A program made the position numbers and the translations under genes. 64,000 nucleotides of DNA from contig NZ_LUHG01000110.1 in the NCBI RefSeq assembly GCF_001623405.1, forward strand, positions 82,145 through 146,144, written 5' to 3'. The notes below the pieces were generated by a model. That model made no database searches, was not told the origin of the DNA, and saw nothing but the letters and a program-made list of their open reading frames with translations. Numbering within the stretch: the stretch's first letter is position 1; each line of letters opens with the position of its first letter. This stretch comes from Hydrotalea flava (GTDB taxonomy: Bacteria; Bacteroidota; Bacteroidia; Chitinophagales; Chitinophagaceae). This document shows, piece by piece, positions 35,152-44,757 of the stretch.

Positions 35152-35730
35152 TTAAGCTCTTTTTTTAGTAGCTTTTTTGGTTTTAGTATTTCCTAAAGCC
35201 AAAATTGCATCAATAGCTTTTGAAAAGCCGGCCAATGTAATGGGTTCGGTATAACGTTCATCATTTAAAAAAAATGCGGGCACTTCTTTTACACCTTTTT
35301 GCTGGCCATAACTAATATCGCCACGAACCTGCCATCCAAAAGTTGAGTTCATCAAATCATCTAAAAATACTTTACTGGTAACACCCGCTTCTCTTGCATA
35401 AGATTTTAAAGTAATGGTACCCAAATTATGCCTGTTCTGAAACAGTAAATTATGCATAGGCCAAAATTTACCCTCCTGTCCTGCTGCAATAGCTGCCTCA
35501 CCAGCTTTTAAAGCCCGTTGATGAATATTGGTTAAAGGGAAATGTCTAAAATTTAATCTAACATCATCCGGATATTTTTCCAATACCTGTTTTACCACTT
35601 CATTAGCAGCCGCACAGGCATCGCTTTCATAATCACCAAACATCATTAAAGTTACAGGCGCAGTATTTTTGCCTACATATATATCTTTTGGTTCAATAAT
35701 TATGAGTGCCTCTTTGGGTTTCATTGCCAT
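35152..35730 (-). CDS. DsbA-fold thioredoxin-like protein lacking CxxC
   Basis: 192 aa, no signal peptide, so cytoplasmic. The fold is shown by APVTLMMFGDYESDACAAAN, an inserted helical region (AGQEGKFWPMHNLLFQN), and the cis-Pro loop KEVPAFF. Where DsbA-like proteins have CPYC, this one has SDAC, a single Cys, and there is no other. Dithiol oxidoreductase chemistry is unlikely; a monothiol or binding role is possible. The C-terminus is a basic Lys-rich tail (KTKKATKKRA). It lies next to ClpB in the same orientation but has its own promoter. Confidence 0.82.
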   Translation of the reverse strand: MAMKPKEALIIIEPKDIYVGKNTAPVTLMMFGDYESDACAAANEVVKQVLEKYPDDVRLNFRHFPLTNIHQRALKAGEAAIAAGQEGKFWPMHNLLFQNRHNLGTITLKSYAREAGVTSKVFLDDLMNSTFGWQVRGDISYGQQKGVKEVPAFFLNDERYTEPITLAGFSKAIDAILALGNTKTKKATKKRA

Positions 35731-35794
35731 TATTACACAATTTAAACGATAAAAAAATGAATTAAAATCAGCTTATTTTACTGAATTTTGGGCG

Positions 35795-35827
35795 CAAAGT
35801 AGCATAATTAACGCAAAAACAATCAAA
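35795..35827 (-). promoter_or_regulatory. Candidate promoter of the DsbA-fold gene
   Basis: The minus strand has TACTTTG (35795-35801), a 7-base variant of the -7 box, with TTG (35820-35822) 18 bases upstream inside TTTGATTG. The start would lie about 60 bases before the ATG. Confidence 0.4.
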
Positions 35828-35848
35828 TAGTGTTTTTCTTTATTACAA

Positions 35849-38446
35849 CTACTCGTTTCTAAATACAACTACCCCATCAAATACATCTACTAATACCGGC
35901 TTTAATTTATCCACTTCACCGGCCAATATTTTCTTGCTCAATTGGTTCACAATAGCCTTTTGAATTAAGCGTTTTAAAGGTCTTGCCCCAAATTGAGGAT
36001 CAAACCCATTTTCAGCCAGATAATCAATCAAATAATCACTAAAATCAATATGTATTCCATTGGCAGCTACCAAATCCTGTACATTCTTTAACTGTATGTT
36101 TACAATTCCTTTAATATCATCTTTCATTAACGGCTGGAACATAATTACCTCGTCTACCCTGTTTAAAAATTCAGGACGAATGGTTTGCTTCAATAGATTT
36201 AATACTTCCACTTTTGCTTTTTCAACAACTTCCTCTTTATTTTTTTCGTTTACATTTTCAAAAGCATCCTGAATAATTTGGCTACCCATGTTACTAGTCA
36301 TGATGATGATGGTATTTTTAAAATTAACGGTATGGCCTTTGTTATCGGTTAACCGGCCATCATCTAACACCTGTAACAATACATTAAACACATCGGGATG
36401 CGCCTTTTCAATTTCATCTAACAACACAACGGAATAGGGCTTACGCCGTACAGCTTCAGTTAGTTGCCCTCCTTCGTCGTATCCAACATAACCCGGAGGT
36501 GCACCCACTAAACGAGATACGGTATGCTTTTCCTGATACTCACTCATATCAATCCGGGTCATCATGTTTTCATCATCAAACAAATAATCGGCCAATGCTT
36601 TGGCTAATTCTGTTTTACCAACACCGGTTGTACCCAGAAAAATAAATGAACCAATGGGCTTTTTAGGATCCTGTAATCCGGCACGACTTCTTCTAATGGC
36701 ATCGGCAACGGCAGTAATGGCTTCATCCTGACCAACAACTCGTTTATGCAACTCATCTTCTAAATTTAATAATTTTTCTCGCTCACTTTGCAGCATTTTA
36801 GTTAATGGAATTCCGGTTGCCTTGGCTACAGACTCTGCAATATCTTCTGCATCTACTTCTTCTTTTAATAAACGCTTTTCGGGTGATACCTCATCCAGTT
36901 CTTTGGTTAATTGCACAATTTGTGCTTCCATTTCTTTGATTTTTCCATACCTTATTTCGGCTACTTTACCATAATCGCCTTCCCGTTCAGCACGTTCAGC
37001 TTCTAATTTCAATGATTCAATAGCTGCTTTGGCATTTTGTATTTTTTCAACAATTTCCTTTTCCTGTTCCCACTTAGCTTTTAAGGTATCGCGTTCAACA
37101 CTCAACACCGAAATTTCCTGATTCAATTCTTTTAGTTTCGCTTCATCATCTTCACGTTTAATGGCTTCTCTTTCAATTTCTAACTGGCGTATGTTTCTTT
37201 CTAATTTATCTAACTCTTCCGGCATAGAATTCATTTCCAGCCTAAGTTTAGCGGCACTCTCATCAATTAAATCAATGGCTTTATCGGGCAAAAAGCGATC
37301 GGTTATGTACCGGTTCGATAATTCGACTGCTGCAATAATAGCTTCATCTTTAATGCGAACATGGTGGTGTGTTTCATATCTGTCTTTGATGCCTCGTAAA
37401 ATAGAAACAGCATCTTCAACAGAGGGTTCATCTACCATTACTTTTTGGAAACGACGTTCCAAAGCCTTATCTTTTTCAAAATATTTTTGATATTCATTTA
37501 AAGTGGTTGCACCAATGGCTCTTAATTCGCCACGAGCTAAAGCAGGTTTTAAAATATTGGCCGCATCCATGGCTCCTTCTCCTCCACCGGCGCCAATAAG
37601 GGTATGAATTTCATCAATAAACAAAATAATTTCACCATCACTTTCAGCCACTTCTTTCACAACACCTTTTAACCTTTCTTCAAACTCGCCTTTATATTTT
37701 GCACCGGCAATTAACTGCCCCATGTCTAAAGCATAAATAATTTTGCTTTTTAGATTTTCGGGCACATCGCCATTTACAATACGCATGGCCAAACCTTCAG
37801 CAATGGCTGTTTTACCAACTCCCGGCTCGCCCACCAATATGGGATTGTTTTTTGAACGGCGCGATAAAATATGCAGGGTTCTTCTAATTTCTTCATCTCT
37901 TCCAATAACAGGATCTAATTTTCCATTGCTAGCTAATTCATTTAAATTTTTAGCATATTTCTGAAGTGTGTTGTATTGTTGCGATTGTGTTTGAGAGGAA
38001 ATGGTTGCACCTTTCCGCAACTCTTTTACGGCAGCAATAAATCCTTTTTCAGTTAATCCGGCATCTTTTAAAATTTTAGCCGCATCATCATTCACCTGCA
38101 AAATTCCCAGCAACAAATGTTCTACACTCACAAACTCATCTCCAAATTGCTTTAAGGATGCATTGGCTTTTAACAGGGCATTGTTCAATTCCCTACCCAA
38201 TGCCTGTGCGGGTTCACCACCCTGTACTTTTGGTAATTTTGCTATGCTCTCTTCTGTTTTATTAATGACAAAAGAAACATTTACATTATTTTTTTTTAAC
38301 AAATAAGTAATAGAACTGTCTTCATCTGTCAGCAGTGATTTTAATAAATGATTGGTTTCAATATTCGGATTACCCGCATTATAAGCTAACTGTTGTGCCG
38401 CCTGAATAGTTTCTTGTGCTTTAATAGTATAATTATTCAAATTCAT
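35849..38446 (-). CDS. clpB: ClpB disaggregase
   Basis: 865 aa, normal length for bacterial ClpB. An N-terminal double Clp-N repeat is followed by AAA-1 with Walker [14 protein letters not shown], a long coiled-coil middle domain (about 405-530, distinguishing ClpB from ClpA/ClpX), AAA-2 with Walker [14 protein letters not shown], and the C-terminal D2 region ([23 protein letters not shown]). An ATP-driven hexamer that, with DnaK, pulls proteins from aggregates. A divergent gene lies upstream, with an inverted repeat between them. Confidence 0.97.
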   Translation of the reverse strand: MNLNNYTIKAQETIQAAQQLAYNAGNPNIETNHLLKSLLTDEDSSITYLLKKNNVNVSFVINKTEESIAKLPKVQGGEPAQALGRELNNALLKANASLKQFGDEFVSVEHLLLGILQVNDDAAKILKDAGLTEKGFIAAVKELRKGATISSQTQSQQYNTLQKYAKNLNELASNGKLDPVIGRDEEIRRTLHILSRRSKNNPILVGEPGVGKTAIAEGLAMRIVNGDVPENLKSKIIYALDMGQLIAGAKYKGEFEERLKGVVKEVAESDGEIILFIDEIHTLIGAGGGEGAMDAANILKPALARGELRAIGATTLNEYQKYFEKDKALERRFQKVMVDEPSVEDAVSILRGIKDRYETHHHVRIKDEAIIAAVELSNRYITDRFLPDKAIDLIDESAAKLRLEMNSMPEELDKLERNIRQLEIEREAIKREDDEAKLKELNQEISVLSVERDTLKAKWEQEKEIVEKIQNAKAAIESLKLEAERAEREGDYGKVAEIRYGKIKEMEAQIVQLTKELDEVSPEKRLLKEEVDAEDIAESVAKATGIPLTKMLQSEREKLLNLEDELHKRVVGQDEAITAVADAIRRSRAGLQDPKKPIGSFIFLGTTGVGKTELAKALADYLFDDENMMTRIDMSEYQEKHTVSRLVGAPPGYVGYDEGGQLTEAVRRKPYSVVLLDEIEKAHPDVFNVLLQVLDDGRLTDNKGHTVNFKNTIIIMTSNMGSQIIQDAFENVNEKNKEEVVEKAKVEVLNLLKQTIRPEFLNRVDEVIMFQPLMKDDIKGIVNIQLKNVQDLVAANGIHIDFSDYLIDYLAENGFDPQFGARPLKRLIQKAIVNQLSKKILAGEVDKLKPVLVDVFDGVVVFRNE

Positions 38447-38506
38447 ATCTTCAAATTTTATGTTTAAGTTCGAAAATGGACAAACCCATTTTTTAAAAAG
38501 TTAAAC

Positions 38507-38536
38507 CTATAAACTATTTACCAGTATCGTTTATAG
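38507..38536. promoter_or_regulatory. Inverted repeat between clpB and the hydrolase-like gene
   Basis: CTATAAAC (38507-38514) and GTTTATAG (38529-38536) are exact inverted copies with a 14-base spacer, about 60 bases from clpB and 40 from the divergent gene. It does not match CIRCE (TTAGCACTC arms). It could be an operator for stress control; inference only. Confidence 0.3.
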
Positions 38537-38575
38537 TTTTCTTTATATTCACAAATCATAATCCAACCATAAAAT

Positions 38576-39631
38576 ATGGAAAATATGTCGGTAAAAAACG
38601 TTAAAACCTGCTGTAAAGTCAGTCTTGTTATTGGCATACTGCTATTCTTTCAGGTAAGTTATGGGCAATACAATTTTGTGTCATTGCAACAACAGTTAAC
38701 AGCCGCTAAAAAAGAGTTGGGCAAGAACTATGTTTGTATGGTATATAAGGAAGGAAAAATTGTTTTTAAGCAGGAAGAGGGCGACATAAAAACCAATACA
38801 CAAATACCTATAGCAGGCAGTAGCAAATGGCTTACAGCAGCTTTGGTAATGACTTTTGTTGAACAGGGAAAACTGAGTTTAGATGATAAAGTAAGTAATT
38901 ACTTACCCATTTTTGCCACTTATGGGAAAGCCTATATTACCATTCGGCAATGCTTAAGCCATTTAACAGGCATTCAATCGCCACCCGGGATTGTAGGTGT
39001 GTTACAAAAAAACAAATACGTCACTTTAGAAGAAGAAGTAAATGCATTTGCATCGAAACGGGAAATTCAGGATAACCCTGGTGTAGCATTTCGATACTCT
39101 AATATTGGGTTAAACATTGCTGCCCGTGTTGTAGAAGTGATTAGCAAAAAGCAATTTGACCAATTAATGGCGGAGAGAATTTTCAGGCCGCTGAATATGC
39201 GCAATTCGTCTTTTTATAGTAATCGTGCCGTAAATCCATCGGATGGGGCTGTTACTACCGCTGCTGATTACATGAACTTTTTGGCCATGCTATTAAATAA
39301 TGGGGTTTTCAATAATAGAAGAATTTTGAGTGAAAAAGCCATAGAAGAAATGGAGAAAGCGGAAACCAATTTGTCTATGATTCAATATGCACCGGCTATT
39401 GCCACCGGATATAATTATGGATTAGGTGCCTGGATAATTGGCGTTAATGCACAGGGCATTAGAACTGCCATGGCATCGCCAGGTGCAACGGGTTGTTATC
39501 CATGGATTGATCGTTGCCACAATTATGCAGCATTGATTTTTGAAAAAAGCAATGCGGGAGAACAGCAAAAAGAATGGTATGTAGATTTCAAAAAAACGAT
39601 TGATACAGTAATACCCGGCAGTTGCGAATAA
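38576..39631 (+). CDS. Beta-lactamase/serine-hydrolase-like protein lacking the nucleophile
   Basis: 351 aa. A signal peptide (cleavage near VSYGQYN) precedes a beta-lactamase-family (S12) fold. The helix that should carry SxxK reads IPIAGSSKWLTAAL. Lys84 is in place, but the residue three before it is Gly81 (GGC at 38816-38818) instead of the catalytic Ser. The YxN element is present as RYSNIGLN, and the late motif reads GATG with CYPWID. It may be a pseudoenzyme, or Ser82 may act with altered geometry. The start might be 38576 or 38585. It diverges from clpB. Confidence 0.85.
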   Translation: MENMSVKNVKTCCKVSLVIGILLFFQVSYGQYNFVSLQQQLTAAKKELGKNYVCMVYKEGKIVFKQEEGDIKTNTQIPIAGSSKWLTAALVMTFVEQGKLSLDDKVSNYLPIFATYGKAYITIRQCLSHLTGIQSPPGIVGVLQKNKYVTLEEEVNAFASKREIQDNPGVAFRYSNIGLNIAARVVEVISKKQFDQLMAERIFRPLNMRNSSFYSNRAVNPSDGAVTTAADYMNFLAMLLNNGVFNNRRILSEKAIEEMEKAETNLSMIQYAPAIATGYNYGLGAWIIGVNAQGIRTAMASPGATGCYPWIDRCHNYAALIFEKSNAGEQQKEWYVDFKKTIDTVIPGSCE

Positions 39632-39640
39632 ACAAAATTT

Positions 39641-41539
39641 TTATTTCTTTTTCAGCACCACTTGTGAGCGATCATAGAGATAAATTGCATTATAAAATTC
39701 AACCAATTTTGCATAAGTTTCTGCAGGTAATTCTTCTTTTACACCGGTTTGATATCTATCAACTTCTAATTCATTATTTGTAAAACTAAACCGAATGGCA
39801 TAATCACCAAAAAGCGAATGTATATTTTGAGGTTTTGGCATAAATTCTATTTCATAACCATTAGGTATTGTAATAAAAACGGTATCAGTTTGTAAAAAAT
39901 TCTGTTTCAATACAATGGGATATTTCCTTGTTTCGTCCGGTAATAGTTTTACTTCCCATTTATTAAAAATATTCGGCTTTAAAAAAATCCTTTTACTGGT
40001 AACTGCAGCTAATCCGTTTACAACTATATCAAAATTTTCCTGAACCACCGGAATGATTCCTTTTTGTTCGTTTAATTGAATATGTTGTACCGTGTACGTG
40101 GTTAAATCAAAATTTTGATTATAATATTTTTGTATTTTTTCGGGGCTACCCACATCTAAGAGATTGTGCACATCGTCAGTTGCCTGACCGGTATAACGGG
40201 TTTGTACCTGTGCATGCATATTTCCGTTTTCATCTACAGTTGCATGTACAACCCGGTTTTGCTGATTATCTTTTATAGTATACACCGGAGTATGTACTAT
40301 TACGCCACCCGAATCAGTAATCAGCAATGCATCCCTGTCATCAGTAAAATGGCCTGCATATCCTGGCGAAACGGTTGCATCGGTACACTCTAACCAAATA
40401 GAATCTTGCCCATTAGGCACACATACAGTGGCATGATTAAAATAACCACAGGGGAAATCTTTCCACATAGGCAAATGCCTGTCCGTTGCACTGATGAGTA
40501 CATAATAGGCTTTTATACCTGCTTCTTTTAAAAGCGCTACCATAAAATTTGAAAGTGCTTTACAATCGCCATATTTGTTATCGGCTACATATTTACAATC
40601 AAAAGGTTGCCAGCCTCCTATTCCTAATACAATGTTGATGTATCGTGTATTTTTTTGAAGGTAATGATACAAGGCAAATATTTTCTGATTACGCGATTGA
40701 ACAGTATCGGTTAATAGGTGTACTTCATTTTTTACTTGATCAGGTAATACATCACGCCCCTGGTTCAATTGATTGATAAATTTTCCAAACATTTGCCAGC
40801 TTTGCATACTACCGGTATAGTTTTGTATTTGAAACTTAGGTACTGTTATTAAAACAAACGGATCGGTCTGGTATATGTTGGATTGATATGGCTCACGCTG
40901 AATGGCGTTTTGAAAATTAAGCTGCCAGGTATAGGTTTTACTATTGTTTACAATTATTGAATCAAAAAGTACGGCTCCTGTTTGTAATGCTTTATAATTA
41001 ATGGGAAATTGTGATGGAAAGGTTACCTTAAAACTGCTTTGCTGTATACCAATTCCTGCACCAAGTATAGGTTGCCAATAAGGTAATCGAAAGGATTGAC
41101 TATGTACTTCCTCATCATTAAACACAACGGTATAAGGATATGAACGATAATAAAAATTATACGATTTCCTGCGAGCATCCATGATCAGGCTCATGTTATC
41201 ATTGACGGGTGCATCATCCAAATCTTTTTTCCTGATGGTTCTTATCTTCTTTCCAAAAGCATCGTAAAGTGTTCCTGAAATATCACTTAATGAATTAAAC
41301 TGGTCGTAAGTATTGGAATAGATACCATAATCATCTCCTTTTTCATTAAAAACTGTAATAGCATAATTATGACGCACCATTACTTTGTTTTCACTTTCAA
41401 TGGTAACCGTTGTATTATCATATCGCACTACGGCATTAGCATTGGCAGCAATTGAATCAGGTATAAGATGCACATCTAAAGATTGCGCATAACTGTTCAT
41501 ACAAAAAACACAAAAAGAGAATAGGAATAAAAATTTCAT
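39641..41539 (-). CDS. DUF3857/transglutaminase-like exported protein, triad intact
   Basis: 632 aa. A signal peptide (cleavage near MNSYAQS) is followed by a DUF3857 beta domain (RYDNTTVTIESENKVMVRHNY) and a transglutaminase-like core. The Cys-His-Asp triad is visible as KYGDCKALSNFM (Cys), GYFNHATVCV (His) and LECTDAT (Asp). A C-terminal DUF3858-type beta domain ends it. Likely periplasmic; substrate unknown. ATG 41539 was chosen for the signal peptide. It lies 64 bases after a paralogous gene in which the Cys is missing. Confidence 0.85.
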   Translation of the reverse strand: MKFLFLFSFCVFCMNSYAQSLDVHLIPDSIAANANAVVRYDNTTVTIESENKVMVRHNYAITVFNEKGDDYGIYSNTYDQFNSLSDISGTLYDAFGKKIRTIRKKDLDDAPVNDNMSLIMDARRKSYNFYYRSYPYTVVFNDEEVHSQSFRLPYWQPILGAGIGIQQSSFKVTFPSQFPINYKALQTGAVLFDSIIVNNSKTYTWQLNFQNAIQREPYQSNIYQTDPFVLITVPKFQIQNYTGSMQSWQMFGKFINQLNQGRDVLPDQVKNEVHLLTDTVQSRNQKIFALYHYLQKNTRYINIVLGIGGWQPFDCKYVADNKYGDCKALSNFMVALLKEAGIKAYYVLISATDRHLPMWKDFPCGYFNHATVCVPNGQDSIWLECTDATVSPGYAGHFTDDRDALLITDSGGVIVHTPVYTIKDNQQNRVVHATVDENGNMHAQVQTRYTGQATDDVHNLLDVGSPEKIQKYYNQNFDLTTYTVQHIQLNEQKGIIPVVQENFDIVVNGLAAVTSKRIFLKPNIFNKWEVKLLPDETRKYPIVLKQNFLQTDTVFITIPNGYEIEFMPKPQNIHSLFGDYAIRFSFTNNELEVDRYQTGVKEELPAETYAKLVEFYNAIYLYDRSQVVLKKK

Positions 41540-41603
41540 TGCCAATGCATTGAATATGATTAAAGAATGTATATCATACAAAAAGACTTTTCAATACCTT
41601 AAG

Positions 41604-43646
41604 CTATGGTTTAGGAGTTGTACCTGTTTTCTTTTTAAAAACAATTTGCTCATTTTCTTTCTGAACAATAAAAGCATAAAAATCGCGCAGTGTACTATAT
41701 TCATCCGGCTCAAAATTTGCCTTATTCATGGCCAAACGGCACCGCATTTGTATATGGTTATTTTTGTTTACAATTAAATATTCAAAACTACCTTCATGCT
41801 CGTTCAATTTTACCCGGGCCGATTTAGGCAATTCATCTACCGAATAACCCGCAGGCACATCCATATCTAGAATATAGGTACTGTTCATACAGTTAGGTAT
41901 TTCTACCGGATACGTTCTTTTTTCGGCTTTAAAAGGGTTTTCTGTAATTCTATCCTGTAAAACCGGATTTAAGTAAATCAAATCATCGTTGGGATTCATG
42001 CTAAAAACTGCTGTATATTGTAATTTTAGTGGTTCATCCAAATCTTTTAAATTATCGGTATGCATATCTTTAATCTGTACCGGAACATTGAATTGTTGTT
42101 GCAGTTTTTTGGTGTATGCATCTATTGATGTAGCGGTTATTTCATTGCGCACATCCTGCGATTCAAAATTGCCAAAGCTTTTATTAAAAACAACATTCAT
42201 AGATTTATTGACTACATCTGGTTGTATTTGCACAATATTCATCTGATATTCTTTTATCGAATCGGCATCAAAACTTATGAGTAAGGGATCCTTGTCATTA
42301 ATGACCCGTGCATAGCCATTATAACAATCTTCCGGCAAATGATTAAAACCTAAATTAGGCCTTGTAGCATCTAAATAATATGAAGCATCATTAATAAACA
42401 CACAGGTAATCACATAATTAAACTTTCTCATCACCGGATAGTTTTGTAAAACTTTTCCATGATTGCGGGTGCTGAGTATAACAGGATAGGCTTCCAGCCC
42501 CGCCTGCTTTAACATGGCGGTTAATAAAATATTAATGTCGGCAACATTGCCTTTTTTGAATTGGGCAATTTTTTTTAAAGGGGCAGACAAAAATCTTGAA
42601 CTATAATCATTGCATGAATAATGATCACGCACAAAAGAATATATACCCTGTGCTTTTTCAAGCTCGGTTGTAGCATTAGCCGTAGCTGTTTTTATATCAT
42701 CTTTTAACCAGGTATTGCTGTAATTCATCTCTAAACCAAAGTCAGGGTCATGCAACAATTTTTCAGAAATTTTGTACCAGCTTTGTGCTACTTTTTCTAT
42801 TTCCTGCTCTGGCATGCGAATTTCTGATAATTGGAAATCGATGGAACTGATATAATTTTCTGCGGAAGTCATATACTTTTGTGGCTGAAATGCCGGCACA
42901 TCCTTCATTGCCCATACATGTTGTGTGGCCTGTGTACTTACGGCAATGGTAGTTCCTGACTCTGAAGCGCTTCCTCCTTTTTCATTTATGTAATAACGTT
43001 CCCGCACTTCAGTACCTGTATCAATAAAATAATTTTGCAGGCCTTGTTTAATGATGGCATAATTAAAAAAATAAGGTACTTTCACCTCATATTCACTATA
43101 TAAGACCGGGTATCTTTTTTGAAAATTCCAGGATGGCATAAAACGATAACCCGGCAAATTAATTTTAATGTGGAATTCAATAATTGACCCCTCTTTTACA
43201 TTTGGGAAAGTGAATTTATAGCTGGTAATATCTTTTTCTACTTCAGTAAATACAGCAGTTTTATCGAGTTTGGTTTCAACCACTTGCCCATTTTCTAAAT
43301 TAAAGGTGGAGGCTTCAATGGATAATAGCTTTGTTTGATACTCTTTAGAAATATACAGTGGTATTATTACAGAAGCAGCGTCAAAACCATTTTTGTGCAG
43401 CAACCGCATTCTGGAATGATGTTCATACATTACAGAAAAAAAACCGTTGTTATTCCCTTCATATACCGAACTACCTGCTTCATACAAATCAATTACATCA
43501 GCAGCCGAGTCTATGCTATATTGTTTAGGTATAAAATCTTCAGCAGTAACATTACCAAATTTTAATTGCTCCCTTCTTTGCTGTGCAGCAACCATCAACA
43601 TCAAAAAAGAAAAAAATAAAACCGGCAATATTCTAAAACATTTCAT
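41604..43646 (-). CDS. DUF3857/transglutaminase-like exported protein, catalytic Cys missing
   Basis: 680 aa. A signal peptide (cleavage near LMVAAQQ) precedes a DUF3857 domain (HHSRMRLLHKNGFDAASVII) and a transglutaminase-like core. The segment aligned with the partner's GDCKALSNF reads GNVADINILL, with Ala in place of Cys. The later positions read FNYVITCV and LDATRP, so His is also lost while Asp seems kept. It is probably a binding or scaffold protein. It is upstream of the intact paralogue on the same strand, so a catalytic/non-catalytic pair is plausible. Confidence 0.82.
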   Translation of the reverse strand: MKCFRILPVLFFSFLMLMVAAQQRREQLKFGNVTAEDFIPKQYSIDSAADVIDLYEAGSSVYEGNNNGFFSVMYEHHSRMRLLHKNGFDAASVIIPLYISKEYQTKLLSIEASTFNLENGQVVETKLDKTAVFTEVEKDITSYKFTFPNVKEGSIIEFHIKINLPGYRFMPSWNFQKRYPVLYSEYEVKVPYFFNYAIIKQGLQNYFIDTGTEVRERYYINEKGGSASESGTTIAVSTQATQHVWAMKDVPAFQPQKYMTSAENYISSIDFQLSEIRMPEQEIEKVAQSWYKISEKLLHDPDFGLEMNYSNTWLKDDIKTATANATTELEKAQGIYSFVRDHYSCNDYSSRFLSAPLKKIAQFKKGNVADINILLTAMLKQAGLEAYPVILSTRNHGKVLQNYPVMRKFNYVITCVFINDASYYLDATRPNLGFNHLPEDCYNGYARVINDKDPLLISFDADSIKEYQMNIVQIQPDVVNKSMNVVFNKSFGNFESQDVRNEITATSIDAYTKKLQQQFNVPVQIKDMHTDNLKDLDEPLKLQYTAVFSMNPNDDLIYLNPVLQDRITENPFKAEKRTYPVEIPNCMNSTYILDMDVPAGYSVDELPKSARVKLNEHEGSFEYLIVNKNNHIQMRCRLAMNKANFEPDEYSTLRDFYAFIVQKENEQIVFKKKTGTTPKP

Positions 43647-43735
43647 GGAATAAAGTTTAGGATGTGTAATTTTATTTTTGCATATCAATAATACATAAAA
43701 TTTTTATTCTATTAACATTTAATTAAGAAAAAATT

Positions 43736-44698
43736 TTGAATCACACACTCAATAGAAATACACAAATCATTAAAAAAACAGCTCAAGAACTGGGGTTCGA
43801 TTTTTGTGGTATTGCCAAGGCTGAACAATTAGAAGAAGATGCCAGAAGATTAGAAGTCTGGTTGAATAAAGGCATGCACGGAACCATGAAATATATGGAA
43901 AATTATTTTGACTTGAGAACAGATCCACGCCTCTTGGTTCCTGGAGCCAAATCGGTCATTACTTTGTTAAAGAATTATTTTCCTGCACAACAACAAAAAA
44001 ACAATACTCCTAAAATAGCCCGTTATGCCTATGGCAGAGATTATCATCTGGTTATTAAACAACAGCTGAATGAGTTTTTGGCTACCCTTTCAACTACCAT
44101 TGGTGTCATTGCCGGTAGAGGGTTTGTTGATTCAGCGCCGGTTTTAGAAAGAGCCTGGGCTCAAAAAAGCGGTTTGGGCTGGATTGGAAAAAATGGAAAT
44201 TTAATTAACCAAAAGGCCGGTTCCTTTTATTTTATTGCCACCTTAATTACCGATTTAGAACTGAATTACGATAATCCATTGACGAAAGATTACTGCGGTA
44301 CCTGTACCAAATGTATAGACTCCTGTCCAACCGATGCCATATTACCCAACAAAACTATTAATGGCAGCCAATGTATTGCTTATTACACCATTGAATTAAA
44401 AGAAATGCTGATACCCGAAACACAAAAAGGGAAGTTTAATAACTGGATGTTTGGCTGTGATATTTGTCAGGAAGTATGCCCTTGGAACAGTTTCAGTCAA
44501 CCGCACAATGAGCCGGCATTTTTACCTATTCCCGAAATTTTAGAATTAAGTACGCAGGAATGGATGCACTTAAGTGAAGCAGCATTCAACCAGATATTTA
44601 AACATTCCCCTTTAAAAAGAAGCAAATACAAGGGTATACAACGCAACTTGCGTTTCATTTTATCAGATACAGTTATTGATGATACAAACATACCTTAA
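43736..44698 (+). CDS. queG: Epoxyqueuosine reductase QueG
   Basis: 320 aa. Cobalamin- and iron-sulfur-dependent reduction of epoxyqueuosine to queuosine in tRNA, the last step of queuosine synthesis. Visible are the N-terminal GFDFCGIAKAE, GRDYH, the RAWAQKSGLGWIGKN block, and two 4Fe-4S motif sets (CGTCTKCIDSCP and CDICQEVCPW). The only plausible start is TTG at 43736: the next ATG in frame (about residue 47, MHGTMKYM) would cut conserved N-terminal sequence. It is followed after 59 bases by bioA. Confidence 0.95.
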   Translation: MNHTLNRNTQIIKKTAQELGFDFCGIAKAEQLEEDARRLEVWLNKGMHGTMKYMENYFDLRTDPRLLVPGAKSVITLLKNYFPAQQQKNNTPKIARYAYGRDYHLVIKQQLNEFLATLSTTIGVIAGRGFVDSAPVLERAWAQKSGLGWIGKNGNLINQKAGSFYFIATLITDLELNYDNPLTKDYCGTCTKCIDSCPTDAILPNKTINGSQCIAYYTIELKEMLIPETQKGKFNNWMFGCDICQEVCPWNSFSQPHNEPAFLPIPEILELSTQEWMHLSEAAFNQIFKHSPLKRSKYKGIQRNLRFILSDTVIDDTNIP

Positions 44699-44745
44699 TG
44701 AGCATTACCTACTTAAAGTATTTATATCCATATTTTGTATACTCG

Positions 44746-44753
44746 TAATTTTG
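44746..44753 (+). promoter_or_regulatory. -7-like box just before bioA
   Basis: TAATTTTG matches TAnnTTTG but lies only 4 bases before the bioA ATG, which would give a leaderless or almost leaderless transcript. No -33 TTG at the normal distance is clear. The match may be accidental. Confidence 0.25.
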
Positions 44754-44757
44754 TGTA

